A stretch of DNA of 64,000 bases from Acidiferrum sp963764675 (lineage in GTDB: Bacteria > Acidobacteriota > Terriglobia > Acidiferrales > UBA7541). How positions within the stretch are numbered: position 1 is the stretch's first letter; each line of letters starts with the position of its first letter. Made by a program: the position numbers and the translations under genes. Shown here one piece after another: positions 9,476 through 18,502 of the stretch. Location: NCBI GenBank assembly GCA_963764675.1, contig CAVXTQ010000007.1:558001-622000 (forward strand), written 5' to 3'. Below the pieces are notes generated by a model. That model searched no databases and was not told the origin of the DNA. It worked only from the letters and a program-made list of their open reading frames with translations.

Positions 9476-11143
9476 TCAGACTTCCAAGATTACAGGGAGG
9501 ATCAGCGGACGCTTGGAAGTGTGCTTGTTGATGTAGCGCTTCAAGTCGACTCGAATCTTTTCCTTCATGACGCTCCAATCCATCTTCTCTTCGGCATTGG
9601 ATTGCTCGACGGTCTTGAGCACTACGTCACGAGCGCCGGCCATAAGTTCCTGGCCGTTGTCGCTGAACATGCCGCGGGTGACGATCTCCGGCTGAGACTC
9701 CATGCGGCCGGTGTGTTTGTCGATGGCAATGATGGGAACGACGACGCCGTCCTCGGAGAGGTGCTTACGGTCGCGAATGACAACATCTTCAATTTCTTCG
9801 AGCGAGCCGGAATCAACGCACACGCGCCCGGCGGTGACCTTTTCGCGGCGGTAAGCGCCGTCCTCGGTGAATTCGACGGACTGTCCATCCTCAATCAACA
9901 AGATTTCGCCCGACACACACCCCAATTGGTGCGCCAGCGCGGCGTGCCTGAAAAGATGGCGGTATTCGCCATGAACGGGAATGAAATAGCGGGGCTTGAC
10001 GAGTTGCAAGACAAGCTTCTGTTCTTCCTGGCTGGCGTGGCCGGAGACGTGGATCGTTCCTGCGGAATTGTCGTAGTAAACCAGCGCGCGGCGGCGAAAC
10101 ATGTGGTCGAGCATCCGAAAAATGGCTTTTTCGTTGCCGGGAATGATGCGCGCGGAAAGGATGACACTGTCGTTCTCATCGACCGAGACGAACCGGTGGT
10201 TGTCCACCGCGATGCGCGACAACGACGACATAGGCTCCGCCTGGCTGCCGCTGGCCAGGATGATCAAGCGCTTGGGATCGAATCCGCGAATATCTTGAGG
10301 GCGAACCACCATTCCGTCGGGAATCCGCAGATAGCTCAGGGAGTGCGCAATCTCGACGTTGTCGACCATGCTCCGGCCGACGAACGCGACTTTGCGGCCA
10401 ACACGTGCCGCGATGTCGATCACCTGCTGGATGCGGTGAATGGAGGACGCAAAGCACGATAAGATGACGCGCCGCGGCGCCGACCGGCAAAGCTCCTCGA
10501 TGCGAGGAACGACCGCCCGCTCGGTGGGGGTGAATCCCGGCCGCTCGACGTTCGTCGAGTCGCTGAACAGCGCGAGCACGCCTTCGTTGCCGTAACGCGC
10601 GAACGCATGCAAATCGAAGGGCGCGCCGTCCACGGGGGTCTGATCGATCTTGAAATCGCCGGTGTGAATGATCACGCCGAGCGGCGTGCGCACGGCCAGC
10701 GCAACACAATCGATGGTGCTGTGCGTAACTGGTATGAATTCGATCTCGAAGGGGCCGATTTCGACGAGGCGGCCGGGCACAACCTCACGCAACGTCGTCG
10801 AGCCGAGAAGCCCCGCCTCGTCCAGGCGTTTTTTGACTAGCGCCAGAGTGAAGCGAGTTCCATACACCGGAACGTTCAGATCCCGCAGGATGTAGGGTAG
10901 GGCTCCGATGTGGTCTTCGTGCCCGTGGGTCAGTACGATAGCGCGGACGTGCGAGCGGTTCTGCTTAAGATAGGTGGTGTCGGGGATGACCAGATCGACG
11001 CCCAGGAGTTCGGACTCTGGGAACATCATTCCGGCGTCGATGACGAGGATGTCGTCGCCTAGCCGCAACACCATCATGTTCATTCCGAATTCGCCGAGGC
11101 CGCCTAAGGGAATGGCGGTGAGGGACTGCGTAGATTTGCTCAA
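9476..11143 (-). CDS. rnj: Ribonuclease J
   Basis: A 555-residue metallo-beta-lactamase/beta-CASP nuclease that degrades and matures RNA with 5'-3' exonuclease and endonuclease activity. The metal-binding motif THGHEDHIGALPY is at about 72-84, preceded by GGLGEFGMNMMV. Further metal ligands are in HSTIDCVAL and HTGDFKID. The beta-CASP serine/histidine region shows VHVSGHASQEE and FIPVHGEYRHL, and a C-terminal domain ends the protein. Length is standard. It is the first gene of the minus-strand run and is divergent from the bicupin gene, with 131 bases between them. Confidence 0.95.
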   Translation of the reverse strand: MSKSTQSLTAIPLGGLGEFGMNMMVLRLGDDILVIDAGMMFPESELLGVDLVIPDTTYLKQNRSHVRAIVLTHGHEDHIGALPYILRDLNVPVYGTRFTLALVKKRLDEAGLLGSTTLREVVPGRLVEIGPFEIEFIPVTHSTIDCVALAVRTPLGVIIHTGDFKIDQTPVDGAPFDLHAFARYGNEGVLALFSDSTNVERPGFTPTERAVVPRIEELCRSAPRRVILSCFASSIHRIQQVIDIAARVGRKVAFVGRSMVDNVEIAHSLSYLRIPDGMVVRPQDIRGFDPKRLIILASGSQAEPMSSLSRIAVDNHRFVSVDENDSVILSARIIPGNEKAIFRMLDHMFRRRALVYYDNSAGTIHVSGHASQEEQKLVLQLVKPRYFIPVHGEYRHLFRHAALAHQLGCVSGEILLIEDGQSVEFTEDGAYRREKVTAGRVCVDSGSLEEIEDVVIRDRKHLSEDGVVVPIIAIDKHTGRMESQPEIVTRGMFSDNGQELMAGARDVVLKTVEQSNAEEKMDWSVMKEKIRVDLKRYINKHTSKRPLILPVILEV

Positions 11144-11274
11144 AGAGAGATGTTCTCCATTATGCGAGGTTAAATCGTATCATACGGAGCGAGCACGGGG
11201 CGTGTGGGGAGCGACTACACAGCGGAGCCGGGCGGAGAGTCCACATTCAACAGCGTGGTGCTGAGAGGAGAGAA

Positions 11275-12525
11275 ATGAGCGAAGAGTCCGGAGAGTTCAC
11301 GCGAAGGAAATTCCTGGGAGCGGGGTCCGCGGCGATATTGGCAGCGGCGGCGTCGAGCGTGGCAGGAGCGCAGGAAGCCGGGAAGACGCCGAGGTCGCCC
11401 GATCACCACTTGCCGAATGAAACGAATCCCGGGCCGAAGAATGCGGCGCTGGAGGCGCAAAACCCAAGCGCGGCGTGGGGTGTAGCGACCGATGCGGGGA
11501 CGGTGCCGCCGTTCAAGTATCCTTTCGCGATGGCGCGGAAGAGAATCGAGAACGGGGGATGGACGCGGCAGGTGACGGCGCGGGAGTTGCCAATCTCAAA
11601 GTCGATCGCCGGCGTGGAAATGCGGCTGACCGCGGGCGGGGTGCGCGAGTTGCATTGGCACGTGTCCGCCGAGTGGGCGATTATGCTCTACGGGAACGCG
11701 CGGATCACCGCGGTGGATGCGCATGGGAAGAGTTTTGTTTCCGACGTGAGCGATGGCGATTTGTGGCTTTTTCCTCCTGGGGTGCCGCACTCGATCCAAG
11801 GATTGGGACCGGATGGCTGCAGGTTTCTGCTGGTATTCGACGATGGAAACTTCAATGAGTTCGAGACGTTCTTGCTGACAGATTGGCTGAAGCACACACC
11901 GCCCGAGGTTCTGGCGAAAAATTTCGGTGTAACGGAGGCGACGTTCGCAAACGTGCCCAAGGAAGAACTGTTTATTTTCCAAACGGAGCTGCCGGGGGAC
12001 TTGAAGCAAGAACAGGCCCAAGCGGCGGAAGGAACCGGCAGCACGTCACAGCGGTTGGATTTCAGGACCAGCCAGATGAAACCAACGAAGGTGACACGGG
12101 GCGGGGAAGTGAAAATTATCGATTCGAGGAATTTTCCGGTGACGCCGATCAGCGCGGCGATCGTACGGCTGAAGCCCGGCGGTCTGCGAGAACTGCACTG
12201 GCACCCGAACGCTGATGAATGGCAATACTACATGGGCGGAAAAGGGCGGATGACGGTGTTCGTGGCGGGAGGGCACGCGCGCACGATGGACGTCGAAGAG
12301 GGCGACGTGGGTTACGTCCTGCGATCGAATCCGCACTACATCGAGAACACCGGCGACTCCGACCTGGTATTTTTGGAAATGTTCAAGACCGAACGCTATG
12401 AGGATATTTCGCTGGCGGAATGGCTGGCGCACACGCCGGCTCTATTGGTGGATCAGCACCTGAAGGTCGGTCAGCAAATGCTGAAAGCCATTCCCAAGGA
12501 AGAAGTCGTGAACGTGCCGCTATAG
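11275..12525 (+). CDS. Tat-exported bicupin, oxalate decarboxylase family
   Basis: A 416-residue protein with a twin-arginine signal (FTRRKFLGAGSAA) and two cupin domains. Domain one has VRELHWHVSAEWAIMLYG and domain two has LRELHWHPNADEWQYYMG. Each provides the H-x-H and E ligands for a Mn-type metal site. This layout is that of bacterial oxalate decarboxylase/oxidase bicupins, which convert oxalate to formate and CO2 (or oxidise it). Domain one lacks the 'NADE' acid context seen in domain two, so the sites may differ in function. A GAGAGGAGAG site lies just upstream of the ATG. The actual substrate is inferred from family only. Confidence 0.85.
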   Translation: MSEESGEFTRRKFLGAGSAAILAAAASSVAGAQEAGKTPRSPDHHLPNETNPGPKNAALEAQNPSAAWGVATDAGTVPPFKYPFAMARKRIENGGWTRQVTARELPISKSIAGVEMRLTAGGVRELHWHVSAEWAIMLYGNARITAVDAHGKSFVSDVSDGDLWLFPPGVPHSIQGLGPDGCRFLLVFDDGNFNEFETFLLTDWLKHTPPEVLAKNFGVTEATFANVPKEELFIFQTELPGDLKQEQAQAAEGTGSTSQRLDFRTSQMKPTKVTRGGEVKIIDSRNFPVTPISAAIVRLKPGGLRELHWHPNADEWQYYMGGKGRMTVFVAGGHARTMDVEEGDVGYVLRSNPHYIENTGDSDLVFLEMFKTERYEDISLAEWLAHTPALLVDQHLKVGQQMLKAIPKEEVVNVPL

Positions 12526-12535
12526 ACGCCGCGGC

Positions 12536-12844
12536 CTAACGCGGACCGCCCGTGAAGAGGTGCACGATTGACACGAGGATCACCGCGCCGAGGGTGGCGG
12601 CTGCGAGGCTGTACAGAAATCCGCCGCCGAAGATGCCGAGCTTCATGAAGAGCCAGCCGCCGAGGACGGAGCCAACGAGACCAAGGATGATGTCGGTGAT
12701 GCAGCCGTAACCTTGGCCGCGCGCGATTTTGCCTGCTAGCCATCCTGCGAGCAGGCCGATGACGATCCACCCAAGCAGCCCGCGCTGCCACTGAACTACG
12801 ACGACCCGATCTTGGAAAAATGCAAGGGAGAGTGTCTCGAGCAT
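12536..12844 (-). CDS. GlsB/YeaQ/YmgE family small membrane protein
   Basis: A 102-residue protein with three hydrophobic, glycine-rich segments: LGWIVIGLLAGWLAGKIARG, then DIILGLVGSVLGGWLF, then a final segment before HLFTGGPR. This is the transglycosylase-associated / GlsB pattern linked to general stress in other bacteria, with no proven enzymatic role. The first 20 residues before the first membrane segment are unusual for the family, so the true start could be later. It is convergent with the bicupin gene. Confidence 0.85.
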   Translation of the reverse strand: MLETLSLAFFQDRVVVVQWQRGLLGWIVIGLLAGWLAGKIARGQGYGCITDIILGLVGSVLGGWLFMKLGIFGGGFLYSLAAATLGAVILVSIVHLFTGGPR

Positions 12845-12970
12845 GTGGCCTCCTGCCGGGAATCGAAAACCATCATCGGACTAGATGCTGCATTCTAGCG
12901 TCGCGGGCGCGAAATACCAACCAGGAGCAGCCCGCAAAATCTGTCTCGCAGCGACGGTCTGCGCTGCGGC

Positions 12971-14044
12971 TTATTGATTCCCCGGCTGCTGTTGCGTCAT
13001 GCAATGGAGCGTGCCAAGTCCCAGCACCAGATCGCGACACGCAATGCCCACGACCTCGCGGCCGGGGAACAGACCGGCCAGCGTGTTGAGGGCGGCGCGA
13101 TCGTTTGCATCGTTGAACGTGGGTACGATCACCAAGTGATTCGCAATATAAAAATTCGCGTAGCTGGCGGGTAGCCGCTGTCCGTCGAAATAAATGGGTG
13201 CGGGCATCGGGAGAGTCTCAACGCGGAAGGCTCGGCCGTCAATGTCCTTCATGGACTTGAGGAGCGCGAGGTTTTCGCGTAGCGCAGCATAGTTTGCGTC
13301 GGACGGGTCCTGTTCGACGACGGAGACGATGGTGGTGGGGTTGACGAAGCGTGCGAGATCGTCGACGTGGCCGTGAGTGTCATCGCCCGCAATGCCGTTG
13401 CGGAGCCAGAGGATCTGTGTGGCACCGAGATAGTTGCGGAAGACTTGCGCGTAATCGTCGCGGGTGAAGCCGGGATTTCGTTCCTGTGTGGCGCTTAGCA
13501 AGCATTCTTCGGTTGTGAGCAGTGTGCCGCGCCCATTGACGTCGATGCTGCCGCCTTCGAGCACGACGCGCCGCCCTTTGTGCATCGGCTCCCAGACGCG
13601 ATGCTTAAGCTTGTTGTTCACGCGGGCAGCGGCGACGGCGTCCTTCTTGTAATTGTTGTACTTGGCCCATCCATTGAACTGCCAGTGTGTGAAGGCGACT
13701 TCGCGGGAGGAGTTTTTTACGCAGATGGGCCCGGAATCGCGCATCCAGCCACGGTCCGTCGCGACGCAGAAGAAATCGATGGCATCGAGGTTGGCTCCGG
13801 ATTTTTTCAGAATCGCGCGGACCTTTGCTTGTGCCTGGCGATTTTCCACGAGGAGATAAACGCGCTCAACGTGTGATAGGTGCCGTGCAATCTCGGCGTA
13901 GGCCCAGGGGATTGCCGGGAACTTTCCAGGCCAGTCCGTCACCTCGTGCGGCCAGCCGAGCCAAGTAGCTTCGTGATGCTCCCACTCGGCGGGCATCCAG
14001 AAACCACGTTCAAATGGGGTCGCATCAGCGGCGGGGCGCGGCAT
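12971..14044 (-). CDS. aguA: Agmatine deiminase
   Basis: A 357-residue enzyme converting agmatine to N-carbamoylputrescine and ammonia. The opening RGFWMPAEWEHHEATWLGWPH is the family hallmark. DRGWMRDSGPICV, VLEGGSIDVNGRGTLLTTEE and DDTHGHVDDLARF supply substrate contacts, and the catalytic cysteine is in GLGTLHCMTQQ near the C terminus. The ATG at 14044 gives a conventional length. A longer reading would run into aguB. It starts five bases after the aguB stop on the same strand, forming an aguB-aguA operon for putrescine synthesis. Confidence 0.93.
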   Translation of the reverse strand: MPRPAADATPFERGFWMPAEWEHHEATWLGWPHEVTDWPGKFPAIPWAYAEIARHLSHVERVYLLVENRQAQAKVRAILKKSGANLDAIDFFCVATDRGWMRDSGPICVKNSSREVAFTHWQFNGWAKYNNYKKDAVAAARVNNKLKHRVWEPMHKGRRVVLEGGSIDVNGRGTLLTTEECLLSATQERNPGFTRDDYAQVFRNYLGATQILWLRNGIAGDDTHGHVDDLARFVNPTTIVSVVEQDPSDANYAALRENLALLKSMKDIDGRAFRVETLPMPAPIYFDGQRLPASYANFYIANHLVIVPTFNDANDRAALNTLAGLFPGREVVGIACRDLVLGLGTLHCMTQQQPGNQ

Positions 14045-14049
14045 GCGGA

Positions 14050-14940
14050 TTATTCGCCCAACCAGCGATTCAAAATTGGTCCGTAAGCGTCGATGCGGCG
14101 GTCGCGCAAAAATGGCCAGTTGCGGCGCGTCTCTTCGCTCTTCGCGGGATCGCACTCAACTACTAGAATCTCTTCCTTGTCGCTCGAGGCTTCCGACACG
14201 ACTTGCCCGAACGGGTCCGCGACGAAAGAATTGCCCCAGAATTCCAAGCCGGCATCGCCATCGGCGGGCTTGCCCTCAAAGCCCACGCGGTTCACCACGG
14301 CGACGTAAACGCCATTGGCAATGGCATGCGCGCGCTGGATGGTGCGCCACGCATCCAGCTGTGCCGCGCCGAACTCTTTTTTTTCATGCGGGTGCCAGCC
14401 GATACTTGTGGGGTAGAAGATCACCTGGGCGCCGCTCAAAGCAGTCACGCGGGATCCCTCGGGATACCACTGGTCCCAGCAGATCTGCACGCCGATTTTC
14501 CCGTACTTGGTGTCGAAGTTTGGGAAACCGAGATCGCCCGGCGTGAAATAGAATTTTTCGTAGTACAGAGGATCGTCCGGAATGTGCATTTTCCGGTATT
14601 TGCCCAGGAAGCTGCCGTCCGCGTCCAGGATCGCGCAGGTGTTGTGATAGACGCCGGCCGCGCGCCGCTCGAACAACGAAACTACGAGCGCGACCTTTTT
14701 TTCTTTTGCGATTTTGGCGAGCGCTTCAGTGGCTGGGCCAGGAACGGGCTCGGCGAGATCAAAAAGAACAGCATCTTCTTTCCGGCAAAAGTATTCGCTC
14801 CGAAAAAGCTCGTGCAACGAAATGATCTGTGCTCCGCGCGACGCCGCTTCGCGAATCTTTTCGATCGCGCACGTGAGATTCTCCTCGGCGTTTTTCGTGC
14901 ATTTCATCTGCACGAGGCCAATTACAAATTTGTTCGCCAT
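14050..14940 (-). CDS. aguB: N-carbamoylputrescine amidase
   Basis: A 296-residue nitrilase-superfamily hydrolase that turns N-carbamoylputrescine into putrescine, CO2 and ammonia. The Glu-Lys-Cys triad is visible in SLHELF (Glu near 44), GKYRKMHIPDDPLYYEK (Lys) and VQICWDQWYPEGSR (Cys). The PDDPLYYEKFYF and WDQWYPE segments are typical of AguB rather than of generic nitrilases. It precedes aguA in the same operon and is divergent from the deoxyhypusine-synthase-like gene, leaving a shared 180-base promoter region. Confidence 0.93.
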   Translation of the reverse strand: MANKFVIGLVQMKCTKNAEENLTCAIEKIREAASRGAQIISLHELFRSEYFCRKEDAVLFDLAEPVPGPATEALAKIAKEKKVALVVSLFERRAAGVYHNTCAILDADGSFLGKYRKMHIPDDPLYYEKFYFTPGDLGFPNFDTKYGKIGVQICWDQWYPEGSRVTALSGAQVIFYPTSIGWHPHEKKEFGAAQLDAWRTIQRAHAIANGVYVAVVNRVGFEGKPADGDAGLEFWGNSFVADPFGQVVSEASSDKEEILVVECDPAKSEETRRNWPFLRDRRIDAYGPILNRWLGE

Positions 14941-15121
14941 AGCGTTTTAGTTTAACATGAGCGCAAATGGTGCTCGTTCACGTGATTTTTTCTTTCCTTC
15001 GACTCAAGTTTGTATTATCAATTTCCATGAACTGCAAGCTTGGCCGCGCCGAAGACGAACACCACGGATAGCCGCAATCAGTTCGCGGCGCAAAGGTTTT
15101 CTCGATCTATCAGGAGAGGCA

Positions 15122-16189
15122 ATGCCAAAGCAGAAGAAGACGGTTACCGGGCGTGTGCTCCACGATCCCGTAAAGGATAAACTCCGGCCGATCTTTCCTC
15201 TGGACTTATCGAAATGTTGCACCATCGACGAACTCGTGCGTGCGATGGGAGACACGGCGTACACCGGAAGGCAGATCGGCGACGCCGCGGATGTGCTGGA
15301 GGCGATGGCTCGCGACAAAGACTGTTTCGTGGTTATGACGCTGGCCGGCGCGCTAACGGTCGGCAAAATGGGTTTGGTTTTTTGCGACTTGATCGAGAGC
15401 GGCATTGTCAAAGCCATCGTGTCCACGGGCGCGCTGATGGCTCACGGTCTCGTCGAAGCGACCGGGTTGTCGCATTTCCGGTACGATCCGTCGAAGATGG
15501 ACGACAGGGAGCTCTTTGCGGCTGGGTACAACCGCGTTTACGACTCGCTCGAGCCGGAAACGAATTTGGACCACGTCGAGGAAGTTGTTGACCACATTCT
15601 TGATGAGTGGGACGCGGATGAAGTCGTTTGCAGTTGGAAGCTGCATCGCAGAATCGGCGAATATCTGAAGAAGCAGTCCGGCGGGAGGGGAATCCTGAAG
15701 TCCGCTTACGAGCATAACGTACCCGTGTTCGTGCCGGCGTTTTCGGATTCCGAGCTAGGCATCGACTTTGCGCTGCACAAGATCGCGAGGCAACGATCCA
15801 AGCGGCCTCTGCTGCGGTTCGATCCCTTCGAAGATTTCGAGACATTCGCGGACACGATGATGGCGACCAAGCGCATGGGCATCTTCACCGTGGGCGGCGG
15901 CGTGCCGCGCAACTGGTCGCAGCAATTCGGAGTATATGCGGAGTTGATGGCGCGCCGCGGGTACAAAAAGCTCCCGCTCAAACGCTACAACTACGGCTTG
16001 CGAATCTGCCCGGAACCCGTCCATTGGGGCGGCCTGAGCGGCAGCACCTACACCGAGGCGGTGTCGTGGGGGAAGTTCGTTCCGCCGGAAGAGGGTGGGC
16101 GTTTCGCGGAAGTCTTCGAGGACGCAACGGTTGCGCTGCCCCTAGTGGTTGGCGCGGTTCTTCAGCGCATCGGCTACTTCAATCGTTGA
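15122..16189 (+). CDS. Deoxyhypusine synthase-like protein
   Basis: A 355-residue NAD-dependent aminobutyl-transfer family protein. True deoxyhypusine synthase modifies eIF5A, which bacteria lack. Bacterial relatives are thought to act on polyamines, for example making homospermidine. The catalytic lysine motif AVSWGK is intact (Lys near 318), and the NAD-binding TGALMAHGLVEATGLSHF and FTVGGGVPRNW segments are present. In eukaryotic enzymes the latter region carries a spermidine-binding VKHH, so the substrate probably differs. The ATG at 15122 follows AGGAGAGG by two bases. Its neighbours are aguB/aguA (divergent) and arginine decarboxylase, which points to a polyamine role. Confidence 0.85.
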   Translation: MPKQKKTVTGRVLHDPVKDKLRPIFPLDLSKCCTIDELVRAMGDTAYTGRQIGDAADVLEAMARDKDCFVVMTLAGALTVGKMGLVFCDLIESGIVKAIVSTGALMAHGLVEATGLSHFRYDPSKMDDRELFAAGYNRVYDSLEPETNLDHVEEVVDHILDEWDADEVVCSWKLHRRIGEYLKKQSGGRGILKSAYEHNVPVFVPAFSDSELGIDFALHKIARQRSKRPLLRFDPFEDFETFADTMMATKRMGIFTVGGGVPRNWSQQFGVYAELMARRGYKKLPLKRYNYGLRICPEPVHWGGLSGSTYTEAVSWGKFVPPEEGGRFAEVFEDATVALPLVVGAVLQRIGYFNR

Positions 16190-16293
16190 AGAATCCCGAC
16201 GAGCCGATTGTCGCGAGGCCAAGGAAGGTCTGGGCCGTTCGAAGTGGCTGATTGGCATCCCAATCCCGCAAGGGCTGAAAAAGAGAGAGCTCT

Positions 16294-16932
16294 ATGGCAA
16301 GAATTAGCGCAGCAAAGAGTCAATCTCCATACGATGTGCACCCAGGGGTTGCGATGGTGCAAAAGTGGGTGTTTGAGCTGAAGGCAAAGACCGGCCGCTC
16401 GCTCGACGAGTGGATCGCCTTCGTCAAAAAGGAAGGACCGAAAGGCGAACACGAACGGCGCGCATGGTTAAAGACCAAACACAAGCTCGGAACGAACAGT
16501 GCGTGGTGGATCGCGGAGCGGGTTGATGGAAAGGGTGGGGAAGAAGATACCCCGGAGGCGTACCTGAGGGCCGCCGTGTGTTACGTGGAGGACCAATATG
16601 CCGGGCCGAAGGAGAAGCTGCGGCCGATTTACGACGAGTTGCTAGAGTTGGGGAAATCGTTAGGCTCGGACGTGAAAGCTTGCCCGGGCAAGACGATCGT
16701 TCCGTTGTATCGAAAACACGTTTTCGCGCAGATTAAACCAGCGACAAACTCACGGGTCGACCTAGGCTTTGCGCTCGCCGCGTATAAGGGAAAATTTCCG
16801 AAACGCATCGTCGATACAGGTGGGTTGGCGAAAAAAGACCGTATTACACACCGCATCGAGCTTAGATCGGCAGATGAAATCGACGGCGAAGTGACAAAAT
16901 GGCTGAAGACGGCCTATGAGCTAGATGCGTGA
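16294..16932 (+). CDS. DUF4287/DUF5655 domain protein
   Basis: A 212-residue soluble protein. Residues about 15-75 match the DUF4287 pattern (KTGRSLDEWIAFVKKEGP, then RRAWLKTKHKLGTN and WWIAER). Residues about 95-210 match DUF5655 (PIYDELLELGKSLGSDVK, RKHVFAQIKPATNSRVDLG, and KDRITHRIEL). Both are of unknown biochemical function. DUF5655 proteins often show a basic, possibly nucleic-acid-binding character. It lies 104 bases after the deoxyhypusine-synthase-like gene on the same strand and converges on the arginine decarboxylase gene. A link to polyamines is only positional. Confidence 0.85.
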   Translation: MARISAAKSQSPYDVHPGVAMVQKWVFELKAKTGRSLDEWIAFVKKEGPKGEHERRAWLKTKHKLGTNSAWWIAERVDGKGGEEDTPEAYLRAAVCYVEDQYAGPKEKLRPIYDELLELGKSLGSDVKACPGKTIVPLYRKHVFAQIKPATNSRVDLGFALAAYKGKFPKRIVDTGGLAKKDRITHRIELRSADEIDGEVTKWLKTAYELDA

Positions 16933-16950
16933 AGAGGGAAACGGTAAAGC

Positions 16951-17508
16951 TCAGTCGTCTTCGCCGATCAAAATCGCGGCGCCGAGAACGGTGGTCCACA
17001 ATCCGCGCTTGTCGCCCACCGCGGATTGCGTGACGTTCATCGTTCGCACGATCTTATTCGAGATGCGGTAGACCTCTTTTTTCTCGTCCCAAGAGAGATC
17101 CGGATCAAATTCGACGTTCAGCGTGGTCGCCAGCATTTCCGCGGCAAGCTCTTCGGCGTATTCGCCGGCCACTTCTTCGGTTTCGCCGAAAGAGTGATGC
17201 TCGGAAAGGTAACCGTACATCGATTTATCGCCCGGCAGCGCCAGACCGATGCTGGCGGCAATTAGCCGGTGTGCTTCTTTGGTGGAATTCTCGCTAATCA
17301 CCGTGAACGCCACTTGTCCCGGCTTGATGTACTTCAAACCTTCGCTGCGCGAGATCAATTTGCAATTTGGCGGGAAGATGGACGAAACACGCACGATGTT
17401 GCACGCCGCAATTCCAGCGTTTCTGAGGGCGAGCTCGAAGCTCGATAACCTTTCCCGATGTTTTCCGACGCCTTTGGTGAGAAATATTTTCTTTGCGACG
17501 AACGCCAT
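16951..17508 (-). CDS. pdaD: Pyruvoyl-dependent arginine decarboxylase
   Basis: A 185-residue proenzyme that decarboxylates arginine to agmatine. It self-cleaves between Ser42 and Ser43 in VRVSSIFPPNC, turning Ser43 into the pyruvoyl cofactor. The segments YGYLSEHHSFGETEEVAGEY and the C-terminal alpha chain match the family. The ATG at 17508 gives the usual MAFVAKKIFLTKG opening. An upstream extension of 25 residues looks unrelated. With aguA and aguB nearby, this completes arginine to putrescine. A promoter (17574-17602) lies about 60 bases upstream. Confidence 0.93.
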   Translation of the reverse strand: MAFVAKKIFLTKGVGKHRERLSSFELALRNAGIAACNIVRVSSIFPPNCKLISRSEGLKYIKPGQVAFTVISENSTKEAHRLIAASIGLALPGDKSMYGYLSEHHSFGETEEVAGEYAEELAAEMLATTLNVEFDPDLSWDEKKEVYRISNKIVRTMNVTQSAVGDKRGLWTTVLGAAILIGEDD

Positions 17509-17573
17509 GGTGCCGGTGTGCGGTGCCTCCGTGAGTGGTCTCGATCTGGCGGCGAAAATTTTCCTGCTGTGGA

Positions 17574-17602
17574 AAAGTAACAAGAAGGTTTTGCAGTGTC
17601 AA
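17574..17602 (-). promoter_or_regulatory. Sigma-70-type promoter of pdaD
   Basis: On the minus strand TTGACA (17602-17597) and TACTTT (17579-17574) are separated by 17 bases. The predicted start near 17567 gives a leader of about 60 bases before the pdaD ATG. Confidence 0.5.
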
Positions 17603-17713
17603 CGCAATTCCACGCTTCGTTCGCGTGAAGATGCGCGCCCCTCGACGAGAATTCGGGTCAGAAGGTAACGTTGCAGAAACCTCTGTGCAATGTTGAGTGG
17701 AAAGGCCAGCCGC

Positions 17714-18241
17714 CTATTCGCTGGCGACATGCTGTAGCAGTTTGCCGAGCGGTTTGCACAGCGCCAGGACCTTCCCGAGGTCTCCCGGCGTGAAGTCCGG
17801 GCCCACGGTCTTCCCGCTGGCGCCTTTGCGGCTGATCTGGATGATGCCGATCACCTTATCGCCCGCGAGAATGGGGGCGCTGATGATTTTCTGAATCACT
17901 TCGGCGGAATTCCCTGCCGTCTTCACACCTTCAAACACAGTCGCGTGCTTCACGGCAGGGAAATTATTGTTAATTTCCGGCCGGCTCTCTCGGGCGGTGC
18001 GGGCGGCCAGCGCGGAATTGCTCGTTAGCGGAATAAAGCCGACATTTTTCAACGCTTCCGGCGCCAAGAAATACAAATGCCTCCACTTTCCCGACAATCC
18101 TAGAATTCCGACTTCGTCGACTCGTACGCCGAGACTCTTCGCGATGCGTTCCGCCACTGAGGGCCAGGAAATCGGGCTCGCCCCTTCGGCTTCACCGCCC
18201 AGACCATCCGCAAGACGTTCGAGTTCTGCTACCAGGCTCAT
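17714..18241 (-). CDS. GAF domain-containing protein
   Basis: A 175-residue single GAF-fold protein, with no kinase, cyclase or DNA-binding domain attached. The core runs from about WRHLYFLAPEALKNVG to IISAPILAGDKVIGIIQISRKG, which is the typical final strand pair of GAF domains. A loop with NNFPAVKHATVFEG lies between. The ligand is unknown. It is divergent from the sdh operon, with a 261-base region containing the sdh promoter. It may be a small cytosolic sensor, but no partner is visible. Confidence 0.75.
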   Translation of the reverse strand: MSLVAELERLADGLGGEAEGASPISWPSVAERIAKSLGVRVDEVGILGLSGKWRHLYFLAPEALKNVGFIPLTSNSALAARTARESRPEINNNFPAVKHATVFEGVKTAGNSAEVIQKIISAPILAGDKVIGIIQISRKGASGKTVGPDFTPGDLGKVLALCKPLGKLLQHVASE

Positions 18242-18422
18242 TGTTCCTATCCAGAGATACGCTAGTGCGTTTGCAAACCAGGGAGAGGCACCCGGCAGAT
18301 TATCAAACTACAGCAAAGAATATCATTCTTCGCAGGAACAATTGTAAAAACGGGTGTCTCGACGTAACTAATACGAGATAAAATTGTCCCGCCAATTTCC
18401 TTTGCTTTCGTTGCCCCGCAAC

Positions 18423-18451
18423 TTGCATCGCGCATATCAACTCCCTATACT
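18423..18451 (+). promoter_or_regulatory. Sigma-70-type promoter of sdhCAB
   Basis: TTGCAT (18423-18428) and TATACT (18446-18451) are separated by exactly 17 bases. A start near 18458 would give a 45-base leader before the sdhC ATG at 18503, with GGAGAGG as ribosome-binding site. Confidence 0.6.
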
Positions 18452-18502
18452 GAATTTGCCGCGGTCGAGCGCCGCCAACAAGCACGACGCGGCGGAGAGG
18501 GC

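Noticed and set aside
9521..10462. Open frame of 313 codons on the plus strand opposite rnj
   Set aside because: Antisense to a complete ribonuclease J.
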